A stretch of DNA of 15,891 nucleotides from Bacteroidota bacterium (GTDB taxonomy: Bacteria > Bacteroidota > Bacteroidia > NS11-12g > UBA955), in the NCBI GenBank assembly GCA_005788145.1, contig SXYY01000184.1, forward strand, positions 1 to 15,891, in the 5' to 3' direction. The stretch's first letter is position 1, and each line of letters begins with the position of its first letter. The notes beneath the pieces are model-generated. The model was not told where the DNA came from and ran no database searches. It saw only the letters and a program-made list of their open reading frames with translations. A program made the position numbers and the translations under genes. Shown in pieces: positions 7,336 to 14,417 of this stretch.

Positions 7336-8313
7336 ATGGCGCAGGACAAACAAGCATCTCCTACCCCAATTTCCTTGGTGTGGAATTGGGTCCTCAAAGA
7401 GAAAAAGAATATCCAATTCATTCTCATTTACGCCGTAGTATCTGGGTTGTTAAGTTTGGCGATTCCGCTGGGAATTCAAGCTTTGGTGGGTACGGTCATG
7501 GCAGGGAAATTGAGTTCTAGCTGGGTAATTATTGTCATTGTAACCACTACTTTTGTTTCTTTTACCGGCGCAACCAAATTGGCCCAAATTAGCATTTTAG
7601 ATAGCATCCAAAAAAAGCTATTTGTAAGATATGCTTGGATTTACAAAGAATCCATTGCACAATTAAACAATACCATGACGGCCAAGGAATTGTCAGCGAA
7701 AGGACGCAAATTTCTGGACATTGTCACCTTTCAAAAATCGTTTTCCAAGTTGGTAGCTGATTTTACCAAAAGTGCGTTGCAAATTGTGGTTGGCATTTTA
7801 TTATTGACCATTTACCACCCCGTTTTCTTGCTCGTAGGAATTGGTATTACGCTGGCCATCATCATGGGCTTTCGGCTTACTTGGAAATCTGGATTTGAAA
7901 CTGCGAGACTGGAAAGCAACATGAAGTTTGAAACCTATGAGAGCATTTTGTCGCTTACCGAGGCAGAAAAAGATGCTGCTGGAGAGCAAATTCAGTTGGA
8001 TAATTTCCATAACTCAGTAGAAAATTATGTAAAATATCGCGAGGAACATTTCAAGGTGCTTTATCGTCAGGCAAAATTTGGCATTTTCACCAAAACAATA
8101 TTGACAGCCATCATGCTCATTGTGGGAAGTTACTTATTGGTAAACAACCAAATCAGCTTGGGCCAATTTCTGGCATCTGAAATTCTCATCATTACACTGT
8201 TGGATGCAACAGAAAAACTCATTTTGTCGGTTGAGAACATGTACGATAGCGGGGTCGCACTTGAAAAATTGAACAGCATCGATTCATCGAAAAAATGGGA
8301 GGCCAGCATATGA
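7336..8313 (+). CDS. ABC-exporter transmembrane domain protein lacking an ATPase domain (type I secretion-like)
   Basis: The 325-residue protein is the six-helix transmembrane half of a type I secretion/peptide ABC exporter. Likely helices lie at about 27-53, 62-82, 143-161, 162-180, 249-269 and 275-297. Family-typical segments are FILIYAVVSGLLSLAIPLGI (28-47), AQISILDSIQKK, and ISLGQFLASEILIITLLDAT (273-292) followed by GVALEKLNSI. In normal exporters an ATP-binding domain of about 200-250 residues follows this point. Here the frame ends at residue 325, and its stop overlaps the next start as ATGA. No Walker A or LSGGQ motif occurs here or in any gene of the window, and there is no N-terminal C39 peptidase. 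A deletion scar is not apparent. It must use a partner ATPase in trans, another energy source, or have a non-transport role. The gene heads the cassette with the HlyD-like and TolC-like genes. Confidence 0.85.
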   Translation: MAQDKQASPTPISLVWNWVLKEKKNIQFILIYAVVSGLLSLAIPLGIQALVGTVMAGKLSSSWVIIVIVTTTFVSFTGATKLAQISILDSIQKKLFVRYAWIYKESIAQLNNTMTAKELSAKGRKFLDIVTFQKSFSKLVADFTKSALQIVVGILLLTIYHPVFLLVGIGITLAIIMGFRLTWKSGFETARLESNMKFETYESILSLTEAEKDAAGEQIQLDNFHNSVENYVKYREEHFKVLYRQAKFGIFTKTILTAIMLIVGSYLLVNNQISLGQFLASEILIITLLDATEKLILSVENMYDSGVALEKLNSIDSSKKWEASI

Positions 8314-9632
8314 AGACCAGAACAAAAAAAATCCCCCAGTATTGGTTGAAGGACAGCGTTTGGGTTGGCAAAACTATGGTTTTCCGATTGCGCATTTTGT
8401 TGGTTGTGGTGTTGTTGGGTTTATTCTTGCCTTGGCGTCAGAACATAGAGGCAACGGGCAAAGTCATTACCTTACTCCCGAACCAACGACCTCAAGAAGT
8501 CCAATCAAACATAGCAGGCAGAGTGAGCGTATGGAAAATCAAGGAGGGTGATTTCATCAAAAAGGGCGATACCGTTGTGGTTTTAACGGAAATCAAAACA
8601 GAGTATTTAGACCCAAAATTGCTGGAGCAGACGGAATTACAAATAAATGTCAAGGAAAAATCGGTATTGAGTTATGCCGGTAAAATCGATGCCATCAATG
8701 ACCAAATCAATCAGTTAGAAAACAACCGTGATTTGTCGCAATCCAAGGCCTCGAACAAAATTGAGCAAGAGCAATTCAAACTCAAGGAGATTCAAGCAGA
8801 CTTTACGGCAGCAATAACGGGCGTCAACATTGCCAAAAAACAATACGAGCGCGACAGCGGGTTGGCGACGGAAAATTTGAGAAGTTCATTGGAGGTTGAA
8901 AATCGCAGGTTAAAGTACCAAGATGCGATTGCCAAGAAAATTGGGTTGGAGGCCAAAGTGAGAAGTGCCCAAAATGCGGTAGAAACGGCAAAAATTGAAT
9001 ACCGAAACGTGCGATCTGAGTATGGTGAGAAACTGGCCAAGGCAGAAAGCGATCGTTTTTCTGCAATTTCTGCGCAATTGGAAACTGAGGCAGAGGTCAG
9101 CAAGCTGCGCAACAACTACAACAATTACAATATCCGCAATGGTTTTTACGTCATTACGGCTCCTCAAGACGGCTACGTATCCAAAACCAACATCATGGGT
9201 TTGAACGAAACGGTGAAGGAAGGACAGTCGATTTGTACGATTGTTCCCGATGGTGCCTCACTGGCTGTGGAACTTAAAATTTCGCCCAACGACATGCCAC
9301 TGGTTGATGTTGGTGAAAGTGTGAATTTTGTTTTTGATGGATGGCCCACGGTCGTGTTCAGTGGATGGCCTGCTGCAAGTTTTGGCACCTTTCAAGGCAA
9401 GGTCTATGGCGTTGATAACATGATGGACACCGATGGCAAGTATCGGGTTCTGGTCAAGGCCGATATAAAAGAAAAAGCTTGGCCATCAGCCCTGAAAATT
9501 GGTGTTGGGGCCCGAGGATACATGTTATTGAAGACCGTACCAATTTGGTATGAATTGTGGCGGGTATTGAATGGTTTTCCTGCTGATTTCTACAAACCTG
9601 AACCTGAGGACACCAAAAAAACCAAACAATGA
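8310..9632 (+). CDS. HlyD-family membrane fusion protein (periplasmic adaptor)
   Basis: I chose the ATG at 8310, which forms an ATGA overlap with the upstream stop; a start at 8295 is possible but less typical. The 440-residue protein has one N-terminal inner-membrane anchor (about 27-42), a first half-lipoyl/barrel-sandwich segment (IEATGKVITLLPNQR, then SNIAGRVSVWKIKEGDFIKKG, 46-86), and a long charged coiled coil (about 103-270). The second half-lipoyl segment follows (VITAPQDGYVSKT and VKEGQSICTIVP, 281-313), then a beta-barrel domain with ISPNDMPLVDVGE. A doubled Gly-Trp-Pro motif lies at residues 344-346 and 352-354, which I recall from one subgroup of HlyD-like adaptors. It should bridge the inner-membrane protein upstream and the outer-membrane channel downstream. 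Its stop overlaps the next ATG, so translation of the three genes is coupled. Confidence 0.9.
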   Translation: MKTRTKKIPQYWLKDSVWVGKTMVFRLRILLVVVLLGLFLPWRQNIEATGKVITLLPNQRPQEVQSNIAGRVSVWKIKEGDFIKKGDTVVVLTEIKTEYLDPKLLEQTELQINVKEKSVLSYAGKIDAINDQINQLENNRDLSQSKASNKIEQEQFKLKEIQADFTAAITGVNIAKKQYERDSGLATENLRSSLEVENRRLKYQDAIAKKIGLEAKVRSAQNAVETAKIEYRNVRSEYGEKLAKAESDRFSAISAQLETEAEVSKLRNNYNNYNIRNGFYVITAPQDGYVSKTNIMGLNETVKEGQSICTIVPDGASLAVELKISPNDMPLVDVGESVNFVFDGWPTVVFSGWPAASFGTFQGKVYGVDNMMDTDGKYRVLVKADIKEKAWPSALKIGVGARGYMLLKTVPIWYELWRVLNGFPADFYKPEPEDTKKTKQ

Positions 9633-11098
9633 AGTCCCTCTTTCGTTTTAAACGGTTCATTTTCATATGGTTGGTTGTTGGCATGTCCACAACTGCTTCA
9701 CTTGCCAATGCTGCTCGCAGTGGTGCAGCCAAAGAGTATGCGATAGACTCAACCAAGCAATTGGTTTTACCTAAAAATGCGCTACCCTTCTCGGATGTGC
9801 TTTATTGGGTTTTGAAAAACCATCCGGTATTAAAACAAGCGAACAACTACTTGCCCATTGCCAAGGCTGAATTGCTGGCTTCAAGGGGTGCTTTCGACCC
9901 AAGTGTATCGATTTATCGCAGTGAGAAAAACGAAGGAAGCAACAAGTTTTATCGGAACCAAAATTTGGATGTGTACATTCCCAATTATTTTGGCGGAGGA
10001 ATCAGCATCTCAAACCCATTCAACAAAACCCAATCCGGAGAATCTGGTTCTCTATCGCTGGGCGCTGAACTCCCCTTATTGAAAGGTCTTATTACCGATT
10101 ACCGCCGAACTGCTTTAGGAAAGGCCAAAATCAACGTAAAAATGAGCTTGGCGGAGCGGGATCAATGGATAAACGATGTTGTACGGGATGTTTTCACGGA
10201 ATATGCACAATGGTTGCTTGCCCACGAATCGTCGGAACAGATTGAAGGGGTTTTGCGATTGGCCACTGAAAGACAGCGTGGTTTGAGAAAACTGTACGAA
10301 TCTGGCGCAGGAACAAGTGTGGATACACTAGAAACCTTTGTCCAGTGGCAACAATACAAGGCAAAATTTGATTTGGCGGTTTGGAAAAAGGAAAAGCAGC
10401 GTCTGATGTTGAGCATGTATCTATGGGATGAATCAGGCAAGCCCATAGAGCCCCTAAGCACCGTATACCCGACTTCTGCTGGGTTGGCTTGGATCGACAG
10501 TATGGTGGCCGAGGCCTCGGGTTTCATTGACAACCCCCAAAACACAGAAGTTTTGCAACCGGCGTTGCGCATGAGTCTATTGAAAGTGGAATGGCAACAG
10601 TTAGAATTCAACTTGGCAAAAAATCAAATGCTTCCGAGTTTGAACTTGCAGTACGGTTATTATCAACCCAATGCTGCATGGAGGATATCGCCCAATACCG
10701 CGACGCAAAGCACAGGATTTGGCCTTGGATTTCAGTCCAGTTTGTTTCTCAAACAACAACGCGGTCAATACCGCCAATTGCAATTGTCCTTGGAAAACGC
10801 AAAGTTGGAAGTTGATAACAAGCAGCGAAATTATGCGGTCAAATCCTCGGCTTTGTTGCAGGAATTTCAGGTGCAAAAGAGTCAGTTCGATCAATGGTTG
10901 GGCGTAAGTAGGAATCAGCGCAAACTATACGACATGGAGTTGCGCAAGTTGGAAGCGGGCGACGTGAACTTTTTCGTGCTTAACACCCGTGAAATGCGGT
11001 TGTTGGACCTAAATTTACTGGCGTTGGAATACAAATTTTTGTATCAGCAATCAGGGATCTCCTACTTGCACTACCTAGGGTGGCTTTCGCGTAACTAA
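9629..11098 (+). CDS. TolC-family outer-membrane channel protein
   Basis: The 489-residue protein has a signal peptide (residues 1-28, cleavage after ASLANA) and the helix-rich repeat of the outer membrane efflux protein family. FSDVLYWVLKNHPVLKQANN (54-73) is the usual first helix after the signal, followed by AKAELLASRGAFDPSVS. SLGAELPLLKGLITDYRR lies in the first beta/helix repeat. FNLAKNQMLPSLNLQYGYYQ and GLGFQSSLFLKQQRGQYRQL mark the second repeat, and the C-terminal LEAGDVNFFVLNTREMRLLD segment is also typical. It should form a trimeric channel through the outer membrane and periplasm. Its ATG overlaps the HlyD-like stop as ATGA, so it is the last gene of the export operon. The length is normal and nothing looks broken. 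The substrate is unknown; no obvious toxin, peptide or protease substrate gene is adjacent. Confidence 0.92.
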   Translation: MKSLFRFKRFIFIWLVVGMSTTASLANAARSGAAKEYAIDSTKQLVLPKNALPFSDVLYWVLKNHPVLKQANNYLPIAKAELLASRGAFDPSVSIYRSEKNEGSNKFYRNQNLDVYIPNYFGGGISISNPFNKTQSGESGSLSLGAELPLLKGLITDYRRTALGKAKINVKMSLAERDQWINDVVRDVFTEYAQWLLAHESSEQIEGVLRLATERQRGLRKLYESGAGTSVDTLETFVQWQQYKAKFDLAVWKKEKQRLMLSMYLWDESGKPIEPLSTVYPTSAGLAWIDSMVAEASGFIDNPQNTEVLQPALRMSLLKVEWQQLEFNLAKNQMLPSLNLQYGYYQPNAAWRISPNTATQSTGFGLGFQSSLFLKQQRGQYRQLQLSLENAKLEVDNKQRNYAVKSSALLQEFQVQKSQFDQWLGVSRNQRKLYDMELRKLEAGDVNFFVLNTREMRLLDLNLLALEYKFLYQQSGISYLHYLGWLSRN

Positions 11099-11123
11099 AC
11101 CCCTTATTACCTCGTTGTTAAAT

Positions 11124-11132
11124 TGTGGATAA
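11124..11132 (-). promoter_or_regulatory. DnaA-box 9-mer upstream of gyrB
   Basis: The plus strand reads TGTGGATAA, so the minus strand carries TTATCCACA, the consensus DnaA-binding 9-mer. It lies 72 bases before the gyrB ATG in the 105-base gap after the TolC-like gene. Only one perfect copy was found, so this is not on its own a replication origin; it may be a regulatory site. Confidence 0.5.
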
Positions 11133-11146
11133 TCATCGGCTCATTT

Positions 11147-11161
11147 CCGCCGTATTGGCGG
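11147..11161 (+). terminator. Possible short terminator hairpin after the export operon
   Basis: CCGCC (11147-11151), a five-base loop and GGCGG (11157-11161) form a short GC-rich stem, followed by GTTTAAT. The stem is only five pairs and the T-run is short, so this is weak. It lies 49 bases downstream of the TolC-like stop and upstream of a possible gyrB promoter. Confidence 0.35.
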
Positions 11162-11171
11162 GTTTAATGGG

Positions 11172-11179
11172 TATTTTTA
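11172..11179 (+). promoter_or_regulatory. Weak candidate -7 element of gyrB
   Basis: TATTTTTA differs from TAnnTTTG only in its last base and lies 24 bases upstream of the gyrB ATG. No TTG is found at a good -33 distance. An A-rich leader without a Shine-Dalgarno sequence follows, as is usual in Bacteroidota. Confidence 0.35.
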
Positions 11180-11203
11180 CGAAACAATTAACAACAAAAT
11201 CCA

Positions 11204-13159
11204 ATGACCGAAGATTTAAGTAGAGCAAATTATGACGCAGATAATATTCAGGTATTAGAAGGTTTAGAAGCTGTAAGAAAAAGACCGGCGATGTACATAG
11301 GGGACATCGGCGTTAAAGGGCTCCACCACTTGGTATACGAGGTTGTCGACAACAGTATCGATGAAGCATTGGCAGGCCACTGTAAAAACATTCACGTCAC
11401 CATTTTGCCCGGAAATTCCATTCGGGTCGAAGATGACGGTCGGGGCATTCCCACTGGTATGCACACCAAAGAAAACCGTAGCGCATTAGAAGTGGTTATG
11501 ACAGTGTTGCACGCAGGGGGTAAGTTCGACAAAGACACTTACAAAGTTTCGGGAGGATTGCATGGTGTGGGTGTGAGTTGTGTAAACGCATTGTCCACCG
11601 ACTTGAAAGTAACCGTTTACCGCGAAGGGAAGATTTTCCAGCAAGAATACCAGATTGGTAAACCCATGTACCCGGTTAAAGAGGTGGGTACTTCTGATCG
11701 TCGTGGTACTGTGGTAGAATTTCTGCCAGACAACACCATTTTCCAAGCCACAGAATACAACTTCGAAACGTTGCAGAACCGTTTGCGCGAATTAGGCTAT
11801 TTGAACAAGGGCATTCGTTTGTCATTGGTTGATGAGCGTGAAACCCTCGAAGATGGAACATTCCGACGGGGTGACTATTACAGCGAAGGCGGTTTGAAAG
11901 AATTTGTTACATTCATTGACGGAACCCGTGATAAATTGATCCCTTTCCCTGTCTATGCTGAAAGCGATAAGCACGGTATCCCCGTGGAAATTGCATTCCA
12001 ATACAACACGGGCTACGCAGAAAATTTGCATTCCTATGTAAACAACATCAACACCATCGAAGGCGGAACCCACGTTGCTGGTTTCAGAAGGGCATTGACG
12101 CGTACACTGAAGGCCTATGCGGAGCGAATGAAACTGTTGGAAAAAGTAAAAATTGAAATTTCCGGCGATGACTTCCGTGAAGGACTAACGGGCGTCATCT
12201 CCGTAAAAGTGCAAGAGCCGCAATTTGAAGGACAGACCAAAACCAAATTGGGAAACAATGAAGTTATGGGTGCTGTTGATATGGCTGTTGGCGAAATGCT
12301 TGATAACTACTTGGAAGAAAATCCCAAAGAGGCGCGCATTATTGTCGATAAGGTCATTGTAGCAGCACAAGCCCGTGCAGCGGCGAGAAAAGCCCGTGAA
12401 ATGGTTCAGCGCAAAGGTGCGATGAGCGGTATGGGATTGCCCGGTAAACTAAGCGATTGTTCCAAAACCGATCCAGCGGTTTGTGAGATTTTCTTGGTTG
12501 AGGGAGATTCAGCAGGCGGAACGGCCAAACAAGGTCGCGACCGTGAATTCCAAGCCATCCTCCCTTTGCGAGGTAAAATCTTGAACGTGGAAAAAGCCCT
12601 CGAGCACAAAATCTACGACAACGAAGAAGTACGCAACATGTTTACAGCCATGGGCGTGCACATCGGTACCAACGAAGAAGGTGAAAAGGAATTGATCTTG
12701 AACAATCTTCGTTACCATAAAATTGTGATTATGACGGATGCGGACGTAGACGGTTCGCACATTCGAACATTGATTTTGACCTTGTTCTTCCGTCACATGA
12801 AGAAATTGATCGAAAACGGACACCTATACATTGCTACCCCACCATTATACATGGTCAAAAAGGGCAAAGAAAGTCGCTACTGTTGGGATGATGCCGGCCG
12901 GGATGCTGCCATCAAAGAATTGGCCAAAGGCGGCAATGAAGACAGCGTAGGTGTGCAGCGATATAAGGGTTTGGGTGAGATGAATGCCGAGCAGTTGTGG
13001 GAAACCACCATGGATCCTGCGCGCAGAACCTTGAAACGTGTTGAATTGGATAGCGCGGCAGAAGCCGACCGTATATTCAGTATGTTGATGGGCGATGACG
13101 TTCCTCCACGCAGAGAATTCATTGAGGCGAACGCCAAATACGCGAAAATCGATGCGTAA
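11204..13159 (+). CDS. gyrB: DNA gyrase subunit B
   Basis: The 651-residue protein is a complete GyrB, the ATPase subunit of the type II topoisomerase that introduces negative supercoils. The GHKL ATPase domain shows RPAMYIGD (27-34), EVVDNSIDEA with E46 and N50 for ATP and Mg binding, DDGRGIP (77-83), GGLHGVG (117-123) and QTKTKLGN, whose lysine contacts ATP (344-351). The TOPRIM domain carries EGDSAGG (433-439) and DADVDGS (512-518). The C-terminus has QRYKGLGEMN (585-594). The roughly 650-residue length, with no insert in the C-terminal part, matches GyrB of Gram-positive bacteria and Bacteroidota. ParE is a close paralogue, but the overall match favours GyrB. The ATG at 11204 is well placed. 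It converges with the permease gene across 16 bases. Confidence 0.96.
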   Translation: MTEDLSRANYDADNIQVLEGLEAVRKRPAMYIGDIGVKGLHHLVYEVVDNSIDEALAGHCKNIHVTILPGNSIRVEDDGRGIPTGMHTKENRSALEVVMTVLHAGGKFDKDTYKVSGGLHGVGVSCVNALSTDLKVTVYREGKIFQQEYQIGKPMYPVKEVGTSDRRGTVVEFLPDNTIFQATEYNFETLQNRLRELGYLNKGIRLSLVDERETLEDGTFRRGDYYSEGGLKEFVTFIDGTRDKLIPFPVYAESDKHGIPVEIAFQYNTGYAENLHSYVNNINTIEGGTHVAGFRRALTRTLKAYAERMKLLEKVKIEISGDDFREGLTGVISVKVQEPQFEGQTKTKLGNNEVMGAVDMAVGEMLDNYLEENPKEARIIVDKVIVAAQARAAARKAREMVQRKGAMSGMGLPGKLSDCSKTDPAVCEIFLVEGDSAGGTAKQGRDREFQAILPLRGKILNVEKALEHKIYDNEEVRNMFTAMGVHIGTNEEGEKELILNNLRYHKIVIMTDADVDGSHIRTLILTLFFRHMKKLIENGHLYIATPPLYMVKKGKESRYCWDDAGRDAAIKELAKGGNEDSVGVQRYKGLGEMNAEQLWETTMDPARRTLKRVELDSAAEADRIFSMLMGDDVPPRREFIEANAKYAKIDA

Positions 13160-13175
13160 TTTTCTTTAAAATCTA

Positions 13176-14417
13176 CTATTGGAAGCGGATGGCTCTGGAA
13201 GGGGTCATCCGCTTTATCCATTGTACAGGTAGTACCGCCGCGATGATGCTGGCCGTGATGATCCCCAAATTCACCCAAAGAATGGCCCAAGGATCCAAAT
13301 CCACCATCACATATTTTACAAAATAGACCTCTTGATTGAGGGTGAGAAAATGGGTTTTGTCCTGAAACAGGCACAAGGCAATGGCAAGCATGTTGCCAAT
13401 TACAACACCAATCGACACGATGTAGGCCGATTGCCAAAGGAATACGCGCTGGATCTGACCAATGCTGCTACCCATGGCTTGTGCGATGCCCACAAACGCG
13501 GTTTTTTCAACCATTAAAATCAGCAGGATGGTTGCCATGGCGATAATGGCCACGAGTGCCATCAATGTCAATATAACCCATACATTGGTGTTGAGTATGG
13601 CCAACCAATCATAAATCTGTCGGTGAAATTGTCGGGAATCCGAGATTCGCAACATACCTGCGGGCAGTTGCATGGATAGCACCATTGGGTCGAGGGGACT
13701 TTTTTCATCTTCCCAAATTTCGATTTGCGTAAATCCGGGTTTCACATCCAAGTATTTTTGGACCAATGAAAGATCTGTATACACAACTTGGTTGTCGATT
13801 TGTTCAATTCCCGTTTCAAACAAGCCGGCGATGAGCGGCCGCGCTGCGCGCGGCCTCCCCCTGCCCAAACTATCGTTCACAAAAAACACCAACGTGAGGT
13901 GATCCCCTGTATCCAAACGCAACCGATCGGCCATCGCCTGGGAAATATACACCCATCGGCCATCGGTGAGGCTGTCTACACATCGCTTGGTAACAAATCC
14001 CGACATCCCAAATTGGAAATCTCGGTGCGACATCCCCTTGGCCACCACACCATCAAGTTCACTTTCTCCTTTTACGATACACGCCTTGCTCGCAGAAACC
14101 GCCAAATGCTTCACCCCCGCGGGTTTTATTCCTTGTGGCGAGAGCGCTTGATCAACAAACTTGGGCAAATGAATCGAAGAAACAACCATCGGTTCGGCAC
14201 CCTCTACATTCGCCGCATGATCAACAATATAGCTCCCGTGGACCTGAACCACCTTGTTTCGAATCCCATTTTGGAAGCCTTTAACCGTGGCAATTGTTAC
14301 AATCATTGTGGCAACACTCAAAGAAACAGCGGAAATTGCCAAACGCATCATATTTTTGGAGAAGGAATTGCTTCCACGCCCCATGAATCGAAACGCTATG
14401 AATTTAACCCAAGACAC
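13176..14417 (-). CDS. ABC transporter permease of the FtsX/LolC-LolE type
   Basis: The 413-residue protein from the GTG at 14417 has one N-terminal membrane helix (about 27-47, RLAISAVSLSVATMIVTIAT), a periplasmic MacB-like domain (about 55-275), and three C-terminal helices (about 277-303, 330-351, 376-398). MVEKTAFVGIAQAMGSSIGQ (302-321) is the family coupling segment. Relatives extract lipoproteins from the inner membrane (LolCDE) or act in efflux or division. The frame is open upstream to an ATG at 14489. I prefer 14417 because related proteins begin a few residues before FIAxR, here VKFIAFRF, and because a perfect -7 element lies nine bases upstream of it. No cognate ATPase gene lies in the window. 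A GC-rich palindrome encodes residues 188-194. The 5' end meets or overlaps that of namZ, and the 3' end converges with gyrB. Confidence 0.88.
   Translation of the reverse strand: MSWVKFIAFRFMGRGSNSFSKNMMRLAISAVSLSVATMIVTIATVKGFQNGIRNKVVQVHGSYIVDHAANVEGAEPMVVSSIHLPKFVDQALSPQGIKPAGVKHLAVSASKACIVKGESELDGVVAKGMSHRDFQFGMSGFVTKRCVDSLTDGRWVYISQAMADRLRLDTGDHLTLVFFVNDSLGRGRPRAARPLIAGLFETGIEQIDNQVVYTDLSLVQKYLDVKPGFTQIEIWEDEKSPLDPMVLSMQLPAGMLRISDSRQFHRQIYDWLAILNTNVWVILTLMALVAIIAMATILLILMVEKTAFVGIAQAMGSSIGQIQRVFLWQSAYIVSIGVVIGNMLAIALCLFQDKTHFLTLNQEVYFVKYVMVDLDPWAILWVNLGIITASIIAAVLPVQWIKRMTPSRAIRFQ
13183..13214 (+). terminator. Possible gyrB terminator embedded in the permease 3' coding end
   Basis: AAGCGGATG (13183-13191) and CATCCGCTT (13206-13214) form a perfect nine-base-pair stem with a 14-base loop, starting 24 bases after the gyrB stop. 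A further T and TATCC follow, so there is no long T-run. It lies in the last codons of the permease gene (KRM and IRF segments), so it may be a coincidence of coding repetition. Confidence 0.4.
13837..13855. repeat. GC-rich perfect hairpin inside the permease gene
   Basis: GGCCGCGC, a three-base spacer TGC, and GCGCGGCC make a perfect 8-base-pair hairpin in a gene of otherwise moderate GC. It encodes RPRAARP (residues 188-194) in the periplasmic domain. It could be a small palindromic element inserted in frame, or simply Arg/Ala/Pro codon use. Confidence 0.6.
14351..14358 (+). promoter_or_regulatory. -7 element of the namZ promoter, inside the permease gene
   Basis: TATTTTTG matches the consensus exactly, 24 bases before the ATG at 14383 and 39 bases before the ATG at 14398. 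No good TTG lies at the -33 distance. It falls inside the first codons of the divergent permease gene. Confidence 0.45.

Noticed and set aside
8314..8600. Possible frameshifted ATPase domain after the ABC membrane protein
   Set aside because: All frames here encode only the HlyD-like protein or its shadows; no Walker A, Q-loop or LSGGQ pattern is present.
11099..11203. Replication origin upstream of gyrB
   Set aside because: Only one exact DnaA box and no AT-rich unwinding repeats or dnaA gene were seen.
14254..14397. Longer N-terminus for NamZ from the ATG at 14254
   Set aside because: It would lie inside conserved permease codons and place about 48 extra residues before a normal signal peptide.
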